DNA of 64,000 nt from Delphinus delphis (lineage: Eukaryota > Chordata > Mammalia > Artiodactyla > Delphinidae): assembly GCF_949987515.2 (NCBI RefSeq), contig NC_082701.1:40751755-40815754 (forward strand), given 5' to 3'. The position numbers and the translations under genes were made by a program. Of the stretch, positions 1 to 10,810 are shown one piece after another (position 1 is the stretch's first letter; every line of letters starts with the position of its first letter). The notes below the pieces were generated by a model, which ran no database searches, was not told the DNA's origin, and saw only the letters and a program-made list of their open reading frames with translations.

Positions 1-192
1 CTTAACTGATCTCTCTTTTTTTAAAAAAGGGAATAAATTTATTGAAGTTTCAGGCATTGATGGGGAAAGTAATAGGGTTATGGAATCCTTATTAAGAGCC
101 ATAAAATTATAATATATTCGTAACATGGCATACCATAATCACAGCAAACCTTTTCAAATGTTAGTAGGCATCACTATCTCCTAGAGGGCTTC
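1..192. other. Unassigned AT-rich sequence
   Basis: No open frame of interest and no repeat family recognised with confidence. Confidence 0.5.
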
Positions 193-385
193 CTTTTTAT
201 TGTGGCAACATATACATGATATAACATTTGTCATTTTAGCCATTTGCAAGTGTACAGTTCAGTGACATTAAGTACATTCACACTGTTGTGTAACCATCAC
301 CAGTATTCGTATCCAGAACTTTTTCATTTTCCCAATCTGAAACTGTACCCATTCAATAATAACCCACTAGAGAAACTCTCTACAA
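193..385 (-). mobile_element. Ancient L1 3'UTR fragment
   Basis: The stretch runs TTTTTATTGTGG through AAGTGTACAGTTCAGTG to TGTAACCATCACC and AACTTTTTCAT, the antisense of the 3'UTR shared by old mammalian L1M elements. The small frame at 244-474 is a by-product of it. Confidence 0.75.
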
Positions 386-721
386 CAGACCATCCTAGAA
401 TGAGCTGTTGGGACATATACTTGGCTCTATCAGGAGGCTTGCAGAGTTGGTTGAAAACTAGGAGAATGGAATAACCACCATTACAATCCATCATGGTGGA
501 ATCCAGAATCTGGGTAGGGCAGTGGCCTAAATTTCTAGGGGTGAGTAACTAGCTCTGATTTCTGTATAATCAGCTGTGGGGCTGACCAGGAGTTTGCTGG
601 TCTGTCTAATGGGCAACGTGAAAATACAGTTTCTCAGAAAGAAGCTCTGTAAAGGAGACGAAAATAGCAATTCCCTTCTTGTGTAGAAATCTGTACAGCT
701 TAGAACATACTTTTGCATCCA

Positions 722-905
722 TTAGCCCTTTAACTCTCTCACTCATCTTGTGAAGTAAGCAGAACAAATATCGTCTGTCCTGTTTTGTAGATGAGAAATC
801 GAAATGGCTTTCCCAGGGTCACATGGACTGTCGGAAACAGAGGTGGAATTTAAACAGAGGAATTTAAATTCTAAGTGCAGGGTGCTTTCTACTTATGACT
901 CTGTA
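722..905 (-). mobile_element. MIR SINE fragment
   Basis: Contains the antisense MIR core (TTTGTAGATGAGAAATCG, then CCCAGGGTCACATGG). Diverged, as expected for this ancient tRNA-derived SINE. Confidence 0.75.
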
Positions 906-916
906 GGGAATATCTA

Positions 917-1350
917 ATGTGTTTGCAGATGTTAAGTCAGGAAACAGAAGCCGTGTTAGGTGTTTTTAACAGGAATGTATTTAATATAGGGAACCAAGGA
1001 TTACTCAACCCTTGCTTGCTGGGAGAAAGACGTCAGGGAGGCACTGCTGAATTTCAGAAAATGTGGAAATGCACAAAGCTCAAGGAAGCTACTACAGATC
1101 TCAGTGCGTGCAGGAGGAGGATGCCCCAGAGCCCCTGGCGAGAACCCCACCTACTGTCTGCTATAGGTCACGCTTGTGCCACACAGCTGCTGCTGGAGGG
1201 TAGCATCTTCCTCTCTTCCGTCTCAGAAATCGCATCCATAGGGCCTCTCTTTGGCTAAATCTCGCTGACCCCTGCTGGCAAGGGAGTCTGGGAAAAGTAG
1301 TTTCCAGGCTTCCAGCCCCTGAGATTCGGGGATCACTTAGAAAAGCAGGG
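917..1350. other. Unassigned, possibly ancient repeat
   Basis: Holds a 113-codon frame on the plus strand without recognisable domains. AGGAATGTATTTAATATAGGG resembles the poly-T/primer-like part of old LTR repeats, but I cannot place it. Confidence 0.3.
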
Positions 1351-1366
1351 ATAAAACTATTAACAG

Positions 1367-1570
1367 GGCTTCCCTGGTGGCGCAGTGGTTGAGAGTCCGC
1401 CTGCCGATGCAGGTGACGCGGGTTCGTGCCCCGGTCCGGGAAGATCCCACATGTCGTGGAGCGGCAGGGCCCGTGAGCCATGGCCGCTGAGCCTGCGCGT
1501 CTGGAGCCTGTGCTCTGCAACGGGAGAGGCCACAACAGTGAGAGGCCCGCGTACCGCAAAAAAAAAAAAA
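1367..1570 (+). mobile_element. CHR-family SINE copy 1
   Basis: tRNA-derived SINE of the cetacean CHR family, starting GGCTTCCCTGGTGGCGCAG and ending GTACCGC plus poly(A). The pol III A box (TGGCGCAGTGGTTGAG) and B box (GGTTCGTGCC) are visible. Flanking target-site duplications AAAACTATTAACAG (1353-1366) and AAAACTATTGACAG (1571-1584) differ at one base, which marks L1-mediated retrotransposition. Short frames on both strands here are SINE by-products. Confidence 0.95.
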
Positions 1571-1934
1571 AAAACTATTGACAGATAATAATATCCAGCA
1601 TGTCCAGTTATGAGCCAGAGTCCTGGCTGAAATGAAAAGAATAAAAATCTTTTAACAGCGTTGTTAACCCCAAATATGGATTTCTGCATCTTATCTCCTC
1701 CCACACACTCTGCTGTGGATCAGTGGTCTTTCCTTCATCGAGACCTAGTGAAAAAGATGGGAAATCAATAAGGAAGACAGAGCAGAGAAGGATGCATTCC
1801 ATACTAAGGTAGATCAGCTAGGGAGAGGGGACGGAGGGGTGAGGAGAGATGTGAGCCAGCTCCAGGTAAGAGGCAAGGTAGAGGTGCAGGTAGGAACACA
1901 CAGGCTCTTGGTCGTTTTCATTCCTGCTCCACTA

Positions 1935-2075
1935 TACACTGGCTGGGTAACCTTGCCTTCTATAATTGTAAAAAGAGTAATGGTACAATGATATGTACTT
2001 TATAGGGTTCTTGGGAGCACTTAGCACAGCGTCTGCCTGGCACATGGTATGTGTCCAGTAAATATTAGGTGTTCC
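1935..2075 (+). mobile_element. MIR SINE fragment
   Basis: Sense MIR: TGGGTAACCTTGCC, then a T-rich part, then CTGCCTGGCACATGGTATG and a CAGTAAATATTA end. Confidence 0.7.
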
Positions 2076-2301
2076 AAGAATGAGCCCAGGGAGCTTGATG
2101 GGCCACCGAGATACTCCTTGTAGAGTGGTGGAACTCACTCCGCATGCATTTTCTCCATTGCAGAATCTTACAGCTGTGACTAGACACGGGTTTTAACAAT
2201 GAACGCTTAAACCTTATTATTTTTGCTATTGTTTTCCTTACTATTATTATTGTAGAGTGAAATAGCATGTTATGGTCACATGTGGTTTCTTTTCTCTTAT
2301 T

Positions 2302-2509
2302 ATTTTTATTTTTTTACGGTACGCGGGCCTCTGACTGCTGTGGCTTCTCCCGTTGTGGAGCACAGCCTCTGAAGGCGCAGGCTCGGCGGCCATGGCTCAC
2401 GGGCCCAGCCGCTCCACGGCATGTGGGATCTTCCCGGACCAGGGCACGAACCCGTGTCCCCCGCATCGGCAGGCGGACTCTCAACCACTGCGCCACCAGG
2501 GAAGCCCCC
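2302..2509 (-). mobile_element. CHR-family SINE copy 2
   Basis: Reverse-oriented copy: poly(T) at about 2302-2315, then CGGTACGCGGGCC, ending CCAGGGAAGCC. Duplications TTTCTCTTATT at 2291-2301 and 2510-2520 are identical. It has landed next to or inside a MIR (2521-2690). Confidence 0.95.
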
Positions 2510-2520
2510 TTTCTCTTATT

Positions 2521-2690
2521 GTTATTATTATCTGCAATTTCACAATAACCCTGCAGCATACGGCAGTGCCAGTGTGCTCCATCTCTCACAGATGAGGGGA
2601 CAGAGTTCCTGGGAAGTAAAAGGACTAGGTGAGCTTGAGCTCTGAATAGCAGCTTCAGATTGGCTGCAGACAGTTAGGATGCTATTCTGT
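2521..2690 (-). mobile_element. MIR SINE fragment
   Basis: CACAATAACCCTG and CACAGATGAGGGGACAGAG are the antisense MIR core. Confidence 0.65.
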
Positions 2691-2954
2691 ACACGAGGCG
2701 TCTCAGCATCCGCATTAAGCCTCCCAGTGCCTGTCAGCAGCGGGACCATTTACTGATGTCCTTGACTTGTAACTCTGCTCTCAGACCCCTCCCCCATTCC
2801 CCTTTCCTTCACGTTTCTCCCTGTCCTTGAAGTTCCTGACAAAACTGACTTTAGAACGTATCACAGTGGCCTCTATGATATATTTAGCCACCTCCGTCCG
2901 GTTACCCCTGGGCAAAAAATAGAAGAAACTCTTCTTGATTCTGCCTCTGGAAGA

Positions 2955-3130
2955 ATAACTCAAGTTTTGGTCTCTGTGTGACTATGGGCAAACTCCTCAA
3001 CCTCTCTGAGCCTGAATTTCACCACCTTTGAATTGAATGATATGATCCACTGAAGAGGAATTAAGAATAGGTGACCACGTGGAAGCCCCTGGTTTAGTCC
3101 TGGCACATAGAAAGCCCTGAGCAAGCAAGA
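2955..3130 (+). mobile_element. MIR SINE fragment
   Basis: Sense MIR: GTGTGACTATGGGCAA, CCTCTCTGAGCCTGAATTTC, and a distal TCCTGGCACATAGAAAG. Confidence 0.75.
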
Positions 3131-3609
3131 CCTTCCCCTTCCCTTCCCACTTTAGATGCTTCTCTGGGCTCCTGCTTCTCCATCTCTGTCCCTGGCAGTT
3201 TCAACACTGCCCTTCAACTTGAAGCTGCTGCACTCAACATCCTTCAACCCTGATGCCCCTGAGAAGAACTAAGATAAAATGAAGATATTCTAGAGGCATC
3301 TAACCACTAATATAACCTGGACTTTTTCAAATGGAAATCCAGAATGCAAAGTCCTAATTTCATTTTATGCTGATTAAAAAGCTAAGGTATTGATCCAGGG
3401 TTTTGTTTAAGCTGGGGACACGCGGTCCAGAGAATGCACCGCTCCTCATGGCAGGAGATGCTTCTGACCTCTGACCAGCAGGGCTCGGTGGCCCTCCCCC
3501 ACCTGCTTGCACACCCACCTCCTTCTCCCCACTCCCAGGTTGCTCCACTCATTTAGTTCATGTTCTCATCCTAGAGAGGGCAAGGAGCTGGACAGCCAGT
3601 GCTCCCATA

Positions 3610-3730
3610 TTAGCTCTCTTACTGTCTATCTGTGTGACCTGGGACAAGACACTTAGGTTCTCTGGGCCTCAGTTTCCCCATCTGTAAAATAGCGACACTA
3701 AGAAAATCAAACAAGTGATGTCTGAATACA
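3610..3730 (+). mobile_element. MIR SINE fragment
   Basis: TGTGTGACCTGGGACAAG and CCTCAGTTTCCCCATCTG are clear sense-MIR signatures. Confidence 0.8.
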
Positions 3731-3834
3731 TTGCTAAATAAATTTAACTGTCACAGTGATTGAGCATTATTGTGACCAGTCCTCAACATCTACAAGACCT
3801 ACTGGGAAGTCAGTGTTGTAAAATCTGATTTGCA

Positions 3835-3955
3835 GGTGAGGAACCCCGGGGCTCAGAGAGATTGTTCACCTTGCCTGAGGGCAGGTAGTTAAAGAGCAGC
3901 AGAGTTAGAGTGGACTGCAAGGCCTTAGTCTTCCTACTGCCCCATGCCGACTCCC
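3835..3955 (-). mobile_element. MIR SINE fragment
   Basis: GCAGGTGAGGAACCCCGGGG and GCTCAGAGAGATT followed by AGAGCAGCAGAGTTAGAGTG match antisense MIR. Confidence 0.65.
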
Positions 3956-3974
3956 TCAAAGTGGTTGACTTACT

Positions 3975-4220
3975 TAGTCAGCAAATGCTTATATAAAGCT
4001 TACTACATGCCAGGCAGTCTTCTAGGCACTTGACAAATATTAGCTCCTTTAATCCCCACGACAACCCTATGAGGTAGGTACTGACCGTTGTTATCCCCAT
4101 TTTACAGATGTGGAAACTGAGACACAAGTGACTTGTTCGAGTCACACTAGTAAGTGCAGTCAATATGGACACCTAGGGAGTCCGACTCCCAAGTCCAAGC
4201 TCATAAACGCTAAGCTATGC
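3975..4220 (-). mobile_element. MIR SINE, near full length
   Basis: Runs from CTACATGCCAGGCAGTCTTC through CCATTTTACAGATGTGGAAA to a CATAAACGCTAAGCTATG end. One of the best preserved MIRs in the window. Confidence 0.85.
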
Positions 4221-5200
4221 CCCATTCCGCTGTGGCTTTGTGGATGTGGATAAGTTCTACACTGGGAGATCCCGCTGGTCCTCGGCCCTTAGGATCAGCC
4301 TCCACTCCTGGGCTCTGCATCAGGCTCCCTGTCTGTACCGCAGCTGATACGTGCTCCCTCTCCTCCAAGCCTTTCCTCATTTGGAAGATGGAGGCGAAGG
4401 CCAGATCTCATGGACCCAGAGAGGATGGGGCTGAGATGAGAAACTGGGGTGACCCTAAGGCCTGCACAGGATAGACTCCTTTTGCTGAAGCAAGTTCGGC
4501 GGCAGTCACCGCTGACAGCTGGTGGTAACACAGACTCTGCGGGGCCAGGACCTGCTAATGCATCTTGTCACTTCGAAGAGTGCCTCCAGTTGCATGTACT
4601 GGTCAAGGGCCACCGTTAAAACGTGTTGCGGTGTACACTATTAATCTCTTTTGTAAACTCAGGTAGCACAGGCTGGTGAAATGTCAGAGCTGGAAGGGAT
4701 CTCTGAGAGCCTGGTCTGTAACCCTCTGCCCCCTTCACCCACTGGAATCCTGAATGCAGGATGGGCGACGTGACGTAGCCTAGCTGGTGCCCCAGGGAGT
4801 AGCAACGCTCCAGGACTATTAATATACCAGGATTAACTATTTGCTGCTAGTTTCATTGTTATTTTAAAGTCATTCTTCCTAGTCCCTGGAAATCTATGAA
4901 GGCTCACGTAGATCTGATGATTTTCAGAAGTTGGGGATACGTGTGTACCGATCAGAACATACACTTTCTCACCCACCCTGTCTCTCTCTTAACCACGGCT
5001 CTCGGGAACTCAGTGAAATTAGACGTGTTCACGCTCTTTGGACCGTTGGAACCAAGGCTTTAGCATTATTAGCAGTGGGATCCCCTTGAGTTAACCTGAG
5101 AAGCTTCCATTTCCAAAGGTTTATCATGTTAGTGTCGTGGTGTCGTGGTTTTAGCTGCACCTTGATGTTTACAATTTGCTGGTTTTCTTCTGAAATTTTT
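4221..5200. other. Unique sequence, no gene seen
   Basis: Short overlapping frames on both strands at 4217-4531 have no recognisable domains. CAGAGCTGGAAGGGATCTCTG near 4685 is a common MIR-like fragment. Nothing else recognised. Confidence 0.5.
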
Positions 5201-5211
5201 TTCCCTCTTTA

Positions 5212-5297
5212 TTTTATTTTATTTTTAACATCCTTATTGGAGTATAGTTGCTTTAAAATGTTGTGTTCGTTTCTGCTGTATAACAAAGTGAATCAGA
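5212..5297 (-). mobile_element. Severely 5'-truncated L1 of the artiodactyl/cetacean lineage
   Basis: Antisense L1 3' end: TATTTTTAACATCC then TTATTGGAGTATAGTTGC and GTATAACAAAGTGAATCAG. The same end occurs in sense on the large L1 near 32730-32800. Perfect 11-bp duplications TTCCCTCTTTA at 5201-5211 and 5298-5308 show that the whole insertion is only about 86 bp. Confidence 0.85.
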
Positions 5298-5384
5298 TTC
5301 CCTCTTTAAAAGGTCTACTGAATCATACATTCAGGGTGGGAATGAGAGTGGAGGACAGGCTTAGTAGATTTTTAAAAATAATAA

Positions 5385-5690
5385 CATCCAGCTTTGGTGT
5401 AAGAGCAAGGGAATAAGTACTCTCATATACTGCTGATACAAATGCACGTTGTCACAATCTATATGGAAAAATTGGCAATGCTCATCAAAAGCTTTGAAAT
5501 TACCTATATTATTAGATGTACGATTCCCATAGCTAGAAATGGTCACAAAATTTCACGTACAAGATTGCTTATTGCAATATTACTTATGACAAGGAAGCTG
5601 GAAAAAAATGCCAAATGTTCAGCAGAAGAGGATTTAGATAAATGAATTCTGGTATATCCATACAGGGGAAAGCAATCATTAATAATAATA
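5385..5690 (+). mobile_element. Ancient L1 3' end fragment
   Basis: Shows the old-L1 order: TACTCTCATATACTGCTGA, then TATGGAAAAATTGGCAATG, CTTATTGCAATATTACTTA and GGTATATCCATACAGGG. Two short frames here are decayed ORF2 C-terminus and its antisense. Confidence 0.75.
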
Positions 5691-5699
5691 AAAGATAAT

Positions 5700-5935
5700 A
5701 ACACACATAGCCCTTACTATTTGCCAGCTTAACTTATAATTAGTGCATGTAACATACCCACAACCGTTTGAGGTGGATGCTATTATTATGCCCATTTTAC
5801 AGGTGATGAAATTGAGGCCCTGAGAATAAAAGTGATTTACCCATAGTAAGTGGTGAAGTTGAGATACAAACCCAGTCTGTCTGGTTCAAAAATCCATACT
5901 ATTAACCACCATGCTATATTGCTTCTGGAAGAATA
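5700..5935 (-). mobile_element. MIR SINE
   Basis: TATTATGCCCATTTTACAGG, then TGATGAAATTGAGGCCCTG and the end ATTAACCACCATGCTATATT. Confidence 0.85.
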
Positions 5936-5952
5936 TCCCATGGTTTGGGTAA

Positions 5953-5982
5953 GTGTGTGTATGTGTGTGTGGGTGTGTGTGT
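5953..5982. repeat. Interrupted (TG)n microsatellite
   Basis: Alternating GT with A and GG interruptions. Confidence 0.9.
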
Positions 5983-6594
5983 AAAAGGACTAGAAGTCTA
6001 TACGCCAACATGTGAAACTGGATAGTAGGATTGCAGGCGATTTATACTTTCCGTTTTATGCTTTTTTTGCATTTTTCAAATCCACTTCAAGGGCATTATT
6101 ATTTTTTTAAGTCAGAAAAAAGTATGGTGGATCAATTTTTATAAAGAAATAAATCCAAGATGTGATGTAATCTATCCCCTCACCCAGAACAGAAATTCAT
6201 TTCTGTACCATCTCCGACAAGCAATCACTTGCCTTTATTTGAACCACTCTGTTGACAAGGAGCTCTTACATCTGGCTATTCAGGATTGGCTTGGTCTGAG
6301 GGAGGAGGGAAAAGTGACCACGTGGTACAGCCCAGCTCACGGAGCAGGGAAATAGTTAAGGGAATTGGGACAGAAGTTCAGGGATGCTGAGAACATCAGT
6401 GGGGAGCTTGATGGGGTACCAAGGTGACGAGGTCCCCAGCACACCACATCGTGTTCTCTGTCACATTTTTTTCACAGCCTGTTGTAAAATAGTTTGCTCA
6501 AGAAAGTTTTCTAGCAGACAACGAGGAGAAAACCCTCCCATAAGGAATTCACCCTGAAAGGAATAATACGCCATTTTCCAACTGCAAAATTCAC

Positions 6595-7330
6595 AAAAAT
6601 GAGAACTCAGTGCTGGTGAGGATGTCCATGGAGCATTCTTCTGTACTGCTGGTGGCAATGCAAAGTGGCACAATTTGCAGAGGACAATTTGGCAATATTT
6701 ATAAAAAATCCAGGCTTCCCTGGTGGCGCAGTGGTTGGGAGTCCGCCTGCCGATGCAGGGGACGCAGGTTCGTGCCCCGGTCCGGGAGGATCCCGCATGC
6801 CACGGAGCGGCTGGGCCCGTGAGCCATGGCCACTGAGCCTGCGCGTCCAGAGCCTGTGCTCCGCAACGGGAGAGGCCACAGCAGTGAGAGGCCCGCGTAC
6901 GGCAAAAAAAAAAATAAAATAAAACGGTAAAAAAAAAATATATCCAAAGCATACGTTTCTTTCCCCCTACCAATCCCATTGCTGGGAAGCTGCCCAATAA
7001 ATTAAGTAGAGGGATATTCACTACAGTCATGACAGCACTGGTTGTAGTAGAAAAAATAAACAAACAAGTAACGTTGGAAACAGTGTCCCTCAATCGGGGC
7101 CATAGTAAATAGATGATGATACCACCATATGATAGAATCCGCTGAAGGCATTAAATAGTCTGAGTGAGATGTGCAGGTGGTGTTTTGGGAAGATCTTGAT
7201 GCTGTCTTAGTGAGTGACGAAAAGCAAAATACAGAGCAGAGTCTTAAATAGAGAAGACTACGCATGGAGATATGCATTTGAGAGTATACACACTTTTTTC
7301 CCCAAAAGAAAATACAAGGAACTGTTCACA
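6595..7330 (+). mobile_element. Ancient L1 3' end, split by a CHR SINE
   Basis: Left part has GTGCTGGTGAGGATG and CAATTTGGCAATATTTATAA. Right part continues with ATCCCATTGCTGGGAAGC, then a decayed 3'UTR. The younger SINE at 6713-6936 sits between them. The 210-codon minus frame at 6461-7093 reads through both repeats and is not a gene. Confidence 0.7.
6713..6936 (+). mobile_element. CHR-family SINE copy 3
   Basis: Complete CHR SINE with intact A and B box regions and a compound tail of A-runs broken by T and CGGT. Duplications are unclear; upstream AAAAATCCA resembles downstream ATATATCCA. Nested in old L1 sequence. Confidence 0.92.
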
Positions 7331-7784
7331 TACTGTTTAAAGTAGCCATCTTGGAGCAGAGGGACTGGTTGAGAGAGAGTCTTATTTTCATTTTGTATCT
7401 ATTTTGTTTGAATGCTCAAGTACATATTACTGTTATTTTAAAAATGAAAGCCAGGGTTATCTTGGAAATTGTAGTCCATTTTGTTTGTTGGTTTTCTGCC
7501 TCTCTATACTAAAATAAAACACACACATGCACGTACGTACAACCTAGTCACTGTCACTTTATTTTTTAAAATAATAGAGAATGCTCCCCCAAGGCTCTCT
7601 CATAACCCATCTCTCCCCGTCCAGAGTCAGAGCTCCTTGGGGACAAGCACAGGATCTTTCTGCACCAGCTCCTGCTGGGTCCTACCTCTGGTGTCTGCCT
7701 GGGAGTCAATGTATGAGCCTGAATTAGGAACAGAAGGAAAGATGATGGACTTAGGAGCCAGTGCATTAGTAGTGCGTCCATCAG

Positions 7785-8365
7785 GTTAGGCTGTGCTAGG
7801 TTGTAGTAACAAATACATCCCAAGTCTTAGTGGCTCGACAATATACAAGTCTGTTTCTTGCTTATGACACAGTTTGATGTGGGCTGTGTTCCTCTCTTCC
7901 GTATGGTGACTGAGGGATCGAGGCTGCACCCACCCGTGGGTCTGTCCTCTTGTGACTTCAAGATTGACCTGGAGCCATCTAAGGGGGCGATGGGGAGACA
8001 CGCTGCATTACCCAGTTCAGCCTGAAAATGACACATGCCACTTCTGTGCACATTCTAGTGCATGGAACGTTGGTAGACACAATAGGAACAGAGGCTTTAC
8101 ATGTGCTTGCATGACGGAGCTTGGCTTCTTGCACTCCTGTCATCTGCCATGAGAAGATCATGCTCTAGACAGCCACCGCCCCCCTCAGTATGGGCCCCAG
8201 AATAAGGATACATGGGACAAATTTGAACCTGACCTGGCCCAGCCCAGCCAACCCAGATTAGCTGAACCTCAGTCAACCTATAAACCAGTGAGCGGAACAA
8301 CAACTGTTTGTTGTCATAAGCCACTGAGATTCTAAGGTTTTTATTATGCAACAAAAACTAATATG
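7785..8365. mobile_element. Ancient repeat, family unassigned
   Basis: Opens with GTTGTAGTAACAAATACATC and AGTCTTAGTGGCTCGAC. Ends with AAGCCACTGAGATTCTAAGG and AAAAACTAATATGG. Both motifs are typical of old, widely dispersed mammalian LTR-type repeats. I cannot name the family; it may be two adjacent elements. Confidence 0.5.
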
Positions 8366-8394
8366 GAGCCCCGTGGACTGGTACCTTCAAGGGA

Positions 8395-8560
8395 ATCATG
8401 AAGCACACAGCTCAGGGTCCTAGGGCTACTAAAAGTCATCTTGTGGATGAGCCGTCTGGAGCCCAGAGAGGGAAGGGGATGTACCTGAGGTCACAGAGCC
8501 AAGACCAGAGACCAGATTTGTGGAACTCAAGCCAGTACTTTTTATGACTCGACATCCACC
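8395..8560 (-). mobile_element. MIR-like fragment
   Basis: GAGCCCAGAGAGGGAAGGGG followed by CTGAGGTCACAGAGCCAAGA matches antisense MIR; the 3' part is diverged. Confidence 0.55.
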
Positions 8561-9211
8561 CTCCAGCACAGAGCAGGGCTGTGAGTCCTAGAGATGCTGG
8601 CATTTTGATTTGGGCAGGAGAGGGGAAAAGGCAGGGGACCAGGCAGAGGCTAGAAGGGCTAGTTGGGACAGCAGAGGCCACCAGTGTTGGGAGAGGGGCC
8701 CAGAGGACTGAGCAGCTTTCTCTCACCTCCCTGATTAGCTGAAGTCTGGGGATCTCGAATTTCTATGGCGTTCCTGCTCAGCTGTGGCACCAGTGCTCAG
8801 AAATCATCTGATATCAAGCCAGATTCCCGGAGGCCTGCGGGATCTCTGTCCAGGCACTATCTGTATGGTATGCCCTCCAGCTGCTTCCTGTTCTTTGGGG
8901 GGTTTTGCCTGTTATTATATCCAAAAATACCTCAGGCTGTTAAGGGGAAGGGGCCCAGGGTAAAAGGTGAACTGGAGAGAGAATGCAAGCATTGGCTTCT
9001 TTCCTGCCTCCAAGATGTGCGTCCAAAGTATGCTTGTGCGCACACACAGAGACACATGGCCGTACGACTCCTTCCAGGGTGCATGGGCTCCACCTGTCAG
9101 GTGAGGGCGCCACAGTCCAGTGGAGCGGACGCCTAGGTTGCTCACTGGGCAGAGAGGAGGAAGCCGGCGGTCAGCTAGGAGGACTCTGGTCTTTTGTGAC
9201 CCTCGTCCAGC
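8561..9211. other. Unique sequence, no gene seen
   Basis: Overlapping frames of about 120 codons on both strands (8765-9280) carry no recognised motif. Confidence 0.45.
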
Positions 9212-9345
9212 TCTTCTTCTGTCCCTCAGCCTCCCCCGCCTTCCTCCCGCCTCCTTCCCCCTTCCCTTTTCTTCTCTCACGCCTACCTTTTCTCTCTACT
9301 TCCCTTTCTTTTTCCCCCTTCCGTCTCCTTTCTTCTTCACGTGCC
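9212..9345. repeat. Polypyrimidine tract
   Basis: About 130 bp almost wholly C and T on the plus strand with few purines, including several C-runs. Low-complexity DNA; frames across it are artefacts. Confidence 0.85.
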
Positions 9346-9539
9346 CCAGGATAAAGGGTGAGCTTCCGCAGGGATGCAGGGCTGAACAGACAGCAGCCCC
9401 TGTTTTGTGGAGCGCGTCTTATAGAAGGGACAACAGGTCATAACTAAACATGAAGATGAATCTATAATTCCAACCAACGAAAAAGTCAGTGAAGTAAAAG
9501 GGTCATACAATGGGAGGGAATTCCAGGGGAAATCCAGTT

Positions 9540-10010
9540 TAGACTGGGGGATACAAGGAAAGCTTCTGGCGAGGGTGTGCATTGCACCTGGTGCTTGAAA
9601 AGGATAAGTAGCCGGGGAAGAAACAAGTGGGGGTCAGGCATGGAAAGAATTCCAAGCAGAAGAACAAACATGTGGGAGGCGTGTCCTTGGTGTGCTCAGG
9701 AAGCTGGACGGAGGCCGCGGTGACCGTGGCGTGACCGTGGCTCAGAGAGCAAGGGGAGAGCTGTACGCAGTGAGATGAGAGAGGCAGGCATGTGGGAGCA
9801 GGCGGGGATTCTGCGGTTCATCCCAAGTGCCGTGGAGTCTGTTGATGCCTCTTAAGCAGCGGTTGACATAATCCAGCTTTGCACTGTGGAGAGAGAGATT
9901 TGGCAGCTCTGAGGAACACGGGGTGGCGGCAACCCGAAGGGAAAGTTTTAAAATCCCGTTGTGGCTGTTCAGGTCGTAGGTGAAGGGATGCCGGTGGTTA
10001 AGCTACAACG
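9540..10010 (-). mobile_element. L2 LINE fragment
   Basis: GAATTCCAAGCAGAAGAACA, then TGAGATGAGAGAGGCAGG and TTAAGCAGCGGTTGACATAA follow the antisense L2 ORF/3'-end order. Contains a direct repeat GTGACCGTGGC at about 9720-9740. Confidence 0.65.
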
Positions 10011-10599
10011 GTGTCCGGGGAGATGGAGAGATGTAAAGAAGACACACCTTTGTGGCAGGATGATGTTTGTGAAGTGTTATAGATGCGCCCCCAGCTCCAC
10101 ACTCCCGTTACCTGGGACCCTCCGCATTCAGGCAGCTGAACGTGAGACCTGCTGCTGGAGTGGAATTGCCAGGGTGGAGCTAGAAGATAATGACATCATA
10201 TCCTTGATACGTGGGTTAAAAAGCCAAGATCCAGGGACACAATAGAAGGACCTGGAGGGAAATGAGATTAGGCTGAACCTGGTGGGGGAGAGGGAAGGTA
10301 GGTGCAGAGGAAGGAAGAATGTTAACAATACCAGCGAGGGTCTCTGGGTCCTATTATATACCTACCTAGTCAGTAGGGGGAACAGAGCCCCCGCCTCCAG
10401 TTTGGGGAAATCTTAAGAGATCTGTGTTGGTTTCCAAGTGTGCCCCAAGAAACTCAACAAGGTCTCCGAGTTCCCCAGCACTGCATCAGCCTGGGACCCC
10501 CAGGCACTACCAACCCTGGGAGGGAAGCACTTCCGGCCCACTAGCCGTATATAGGGACCTATAGTTGGAAGATGCCAAAAATTCATGAGTCCCCTCTAA
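10011..10599. other. Unique sequence, no gene seen
   Basis: Two opposed short frames near 10128-10328 have no recognisable features. Confidence 0.45.
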
Positions 10600-10810
10600 A
10601 GCCTTTGAGATTTTTATTTGAACCCCAGGACTTAGGACCTACTGGAAGGAGCATCAGACCAAAGGGAAAAAGACTGAGCTTCAAACCCCCATGCTGGGGA
10701 GATGATTCTAGAAAACCACTTGGCCTTTTGGAACCTAGTCTTATCCTCTATAGATGGGGCAGTAATATGAGCCTGATCTCCCCGTGGGGGTGGTGGAGAA
10801 TTAGAAGAAG
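10600..10810 (+). mobile_element. MIR-like fragment
   Basis: ACCACTTGGCCTTTTGG, then TCTTATCCTCTATAGATGGG and GCAGTAATATGAGCCTGATC resemble a diverged sense MIR. Confidence 0.5.

Noticed and set aside
6461..7093. 210-codon minus-strand frame.
   Set aside because: Runs across an old L1 end and the antisense of a CHR SINE. The same SINE-derived peptide string (HCCGLSRCGAQA) recurs at 12281, 22639, 57394 and 60124.
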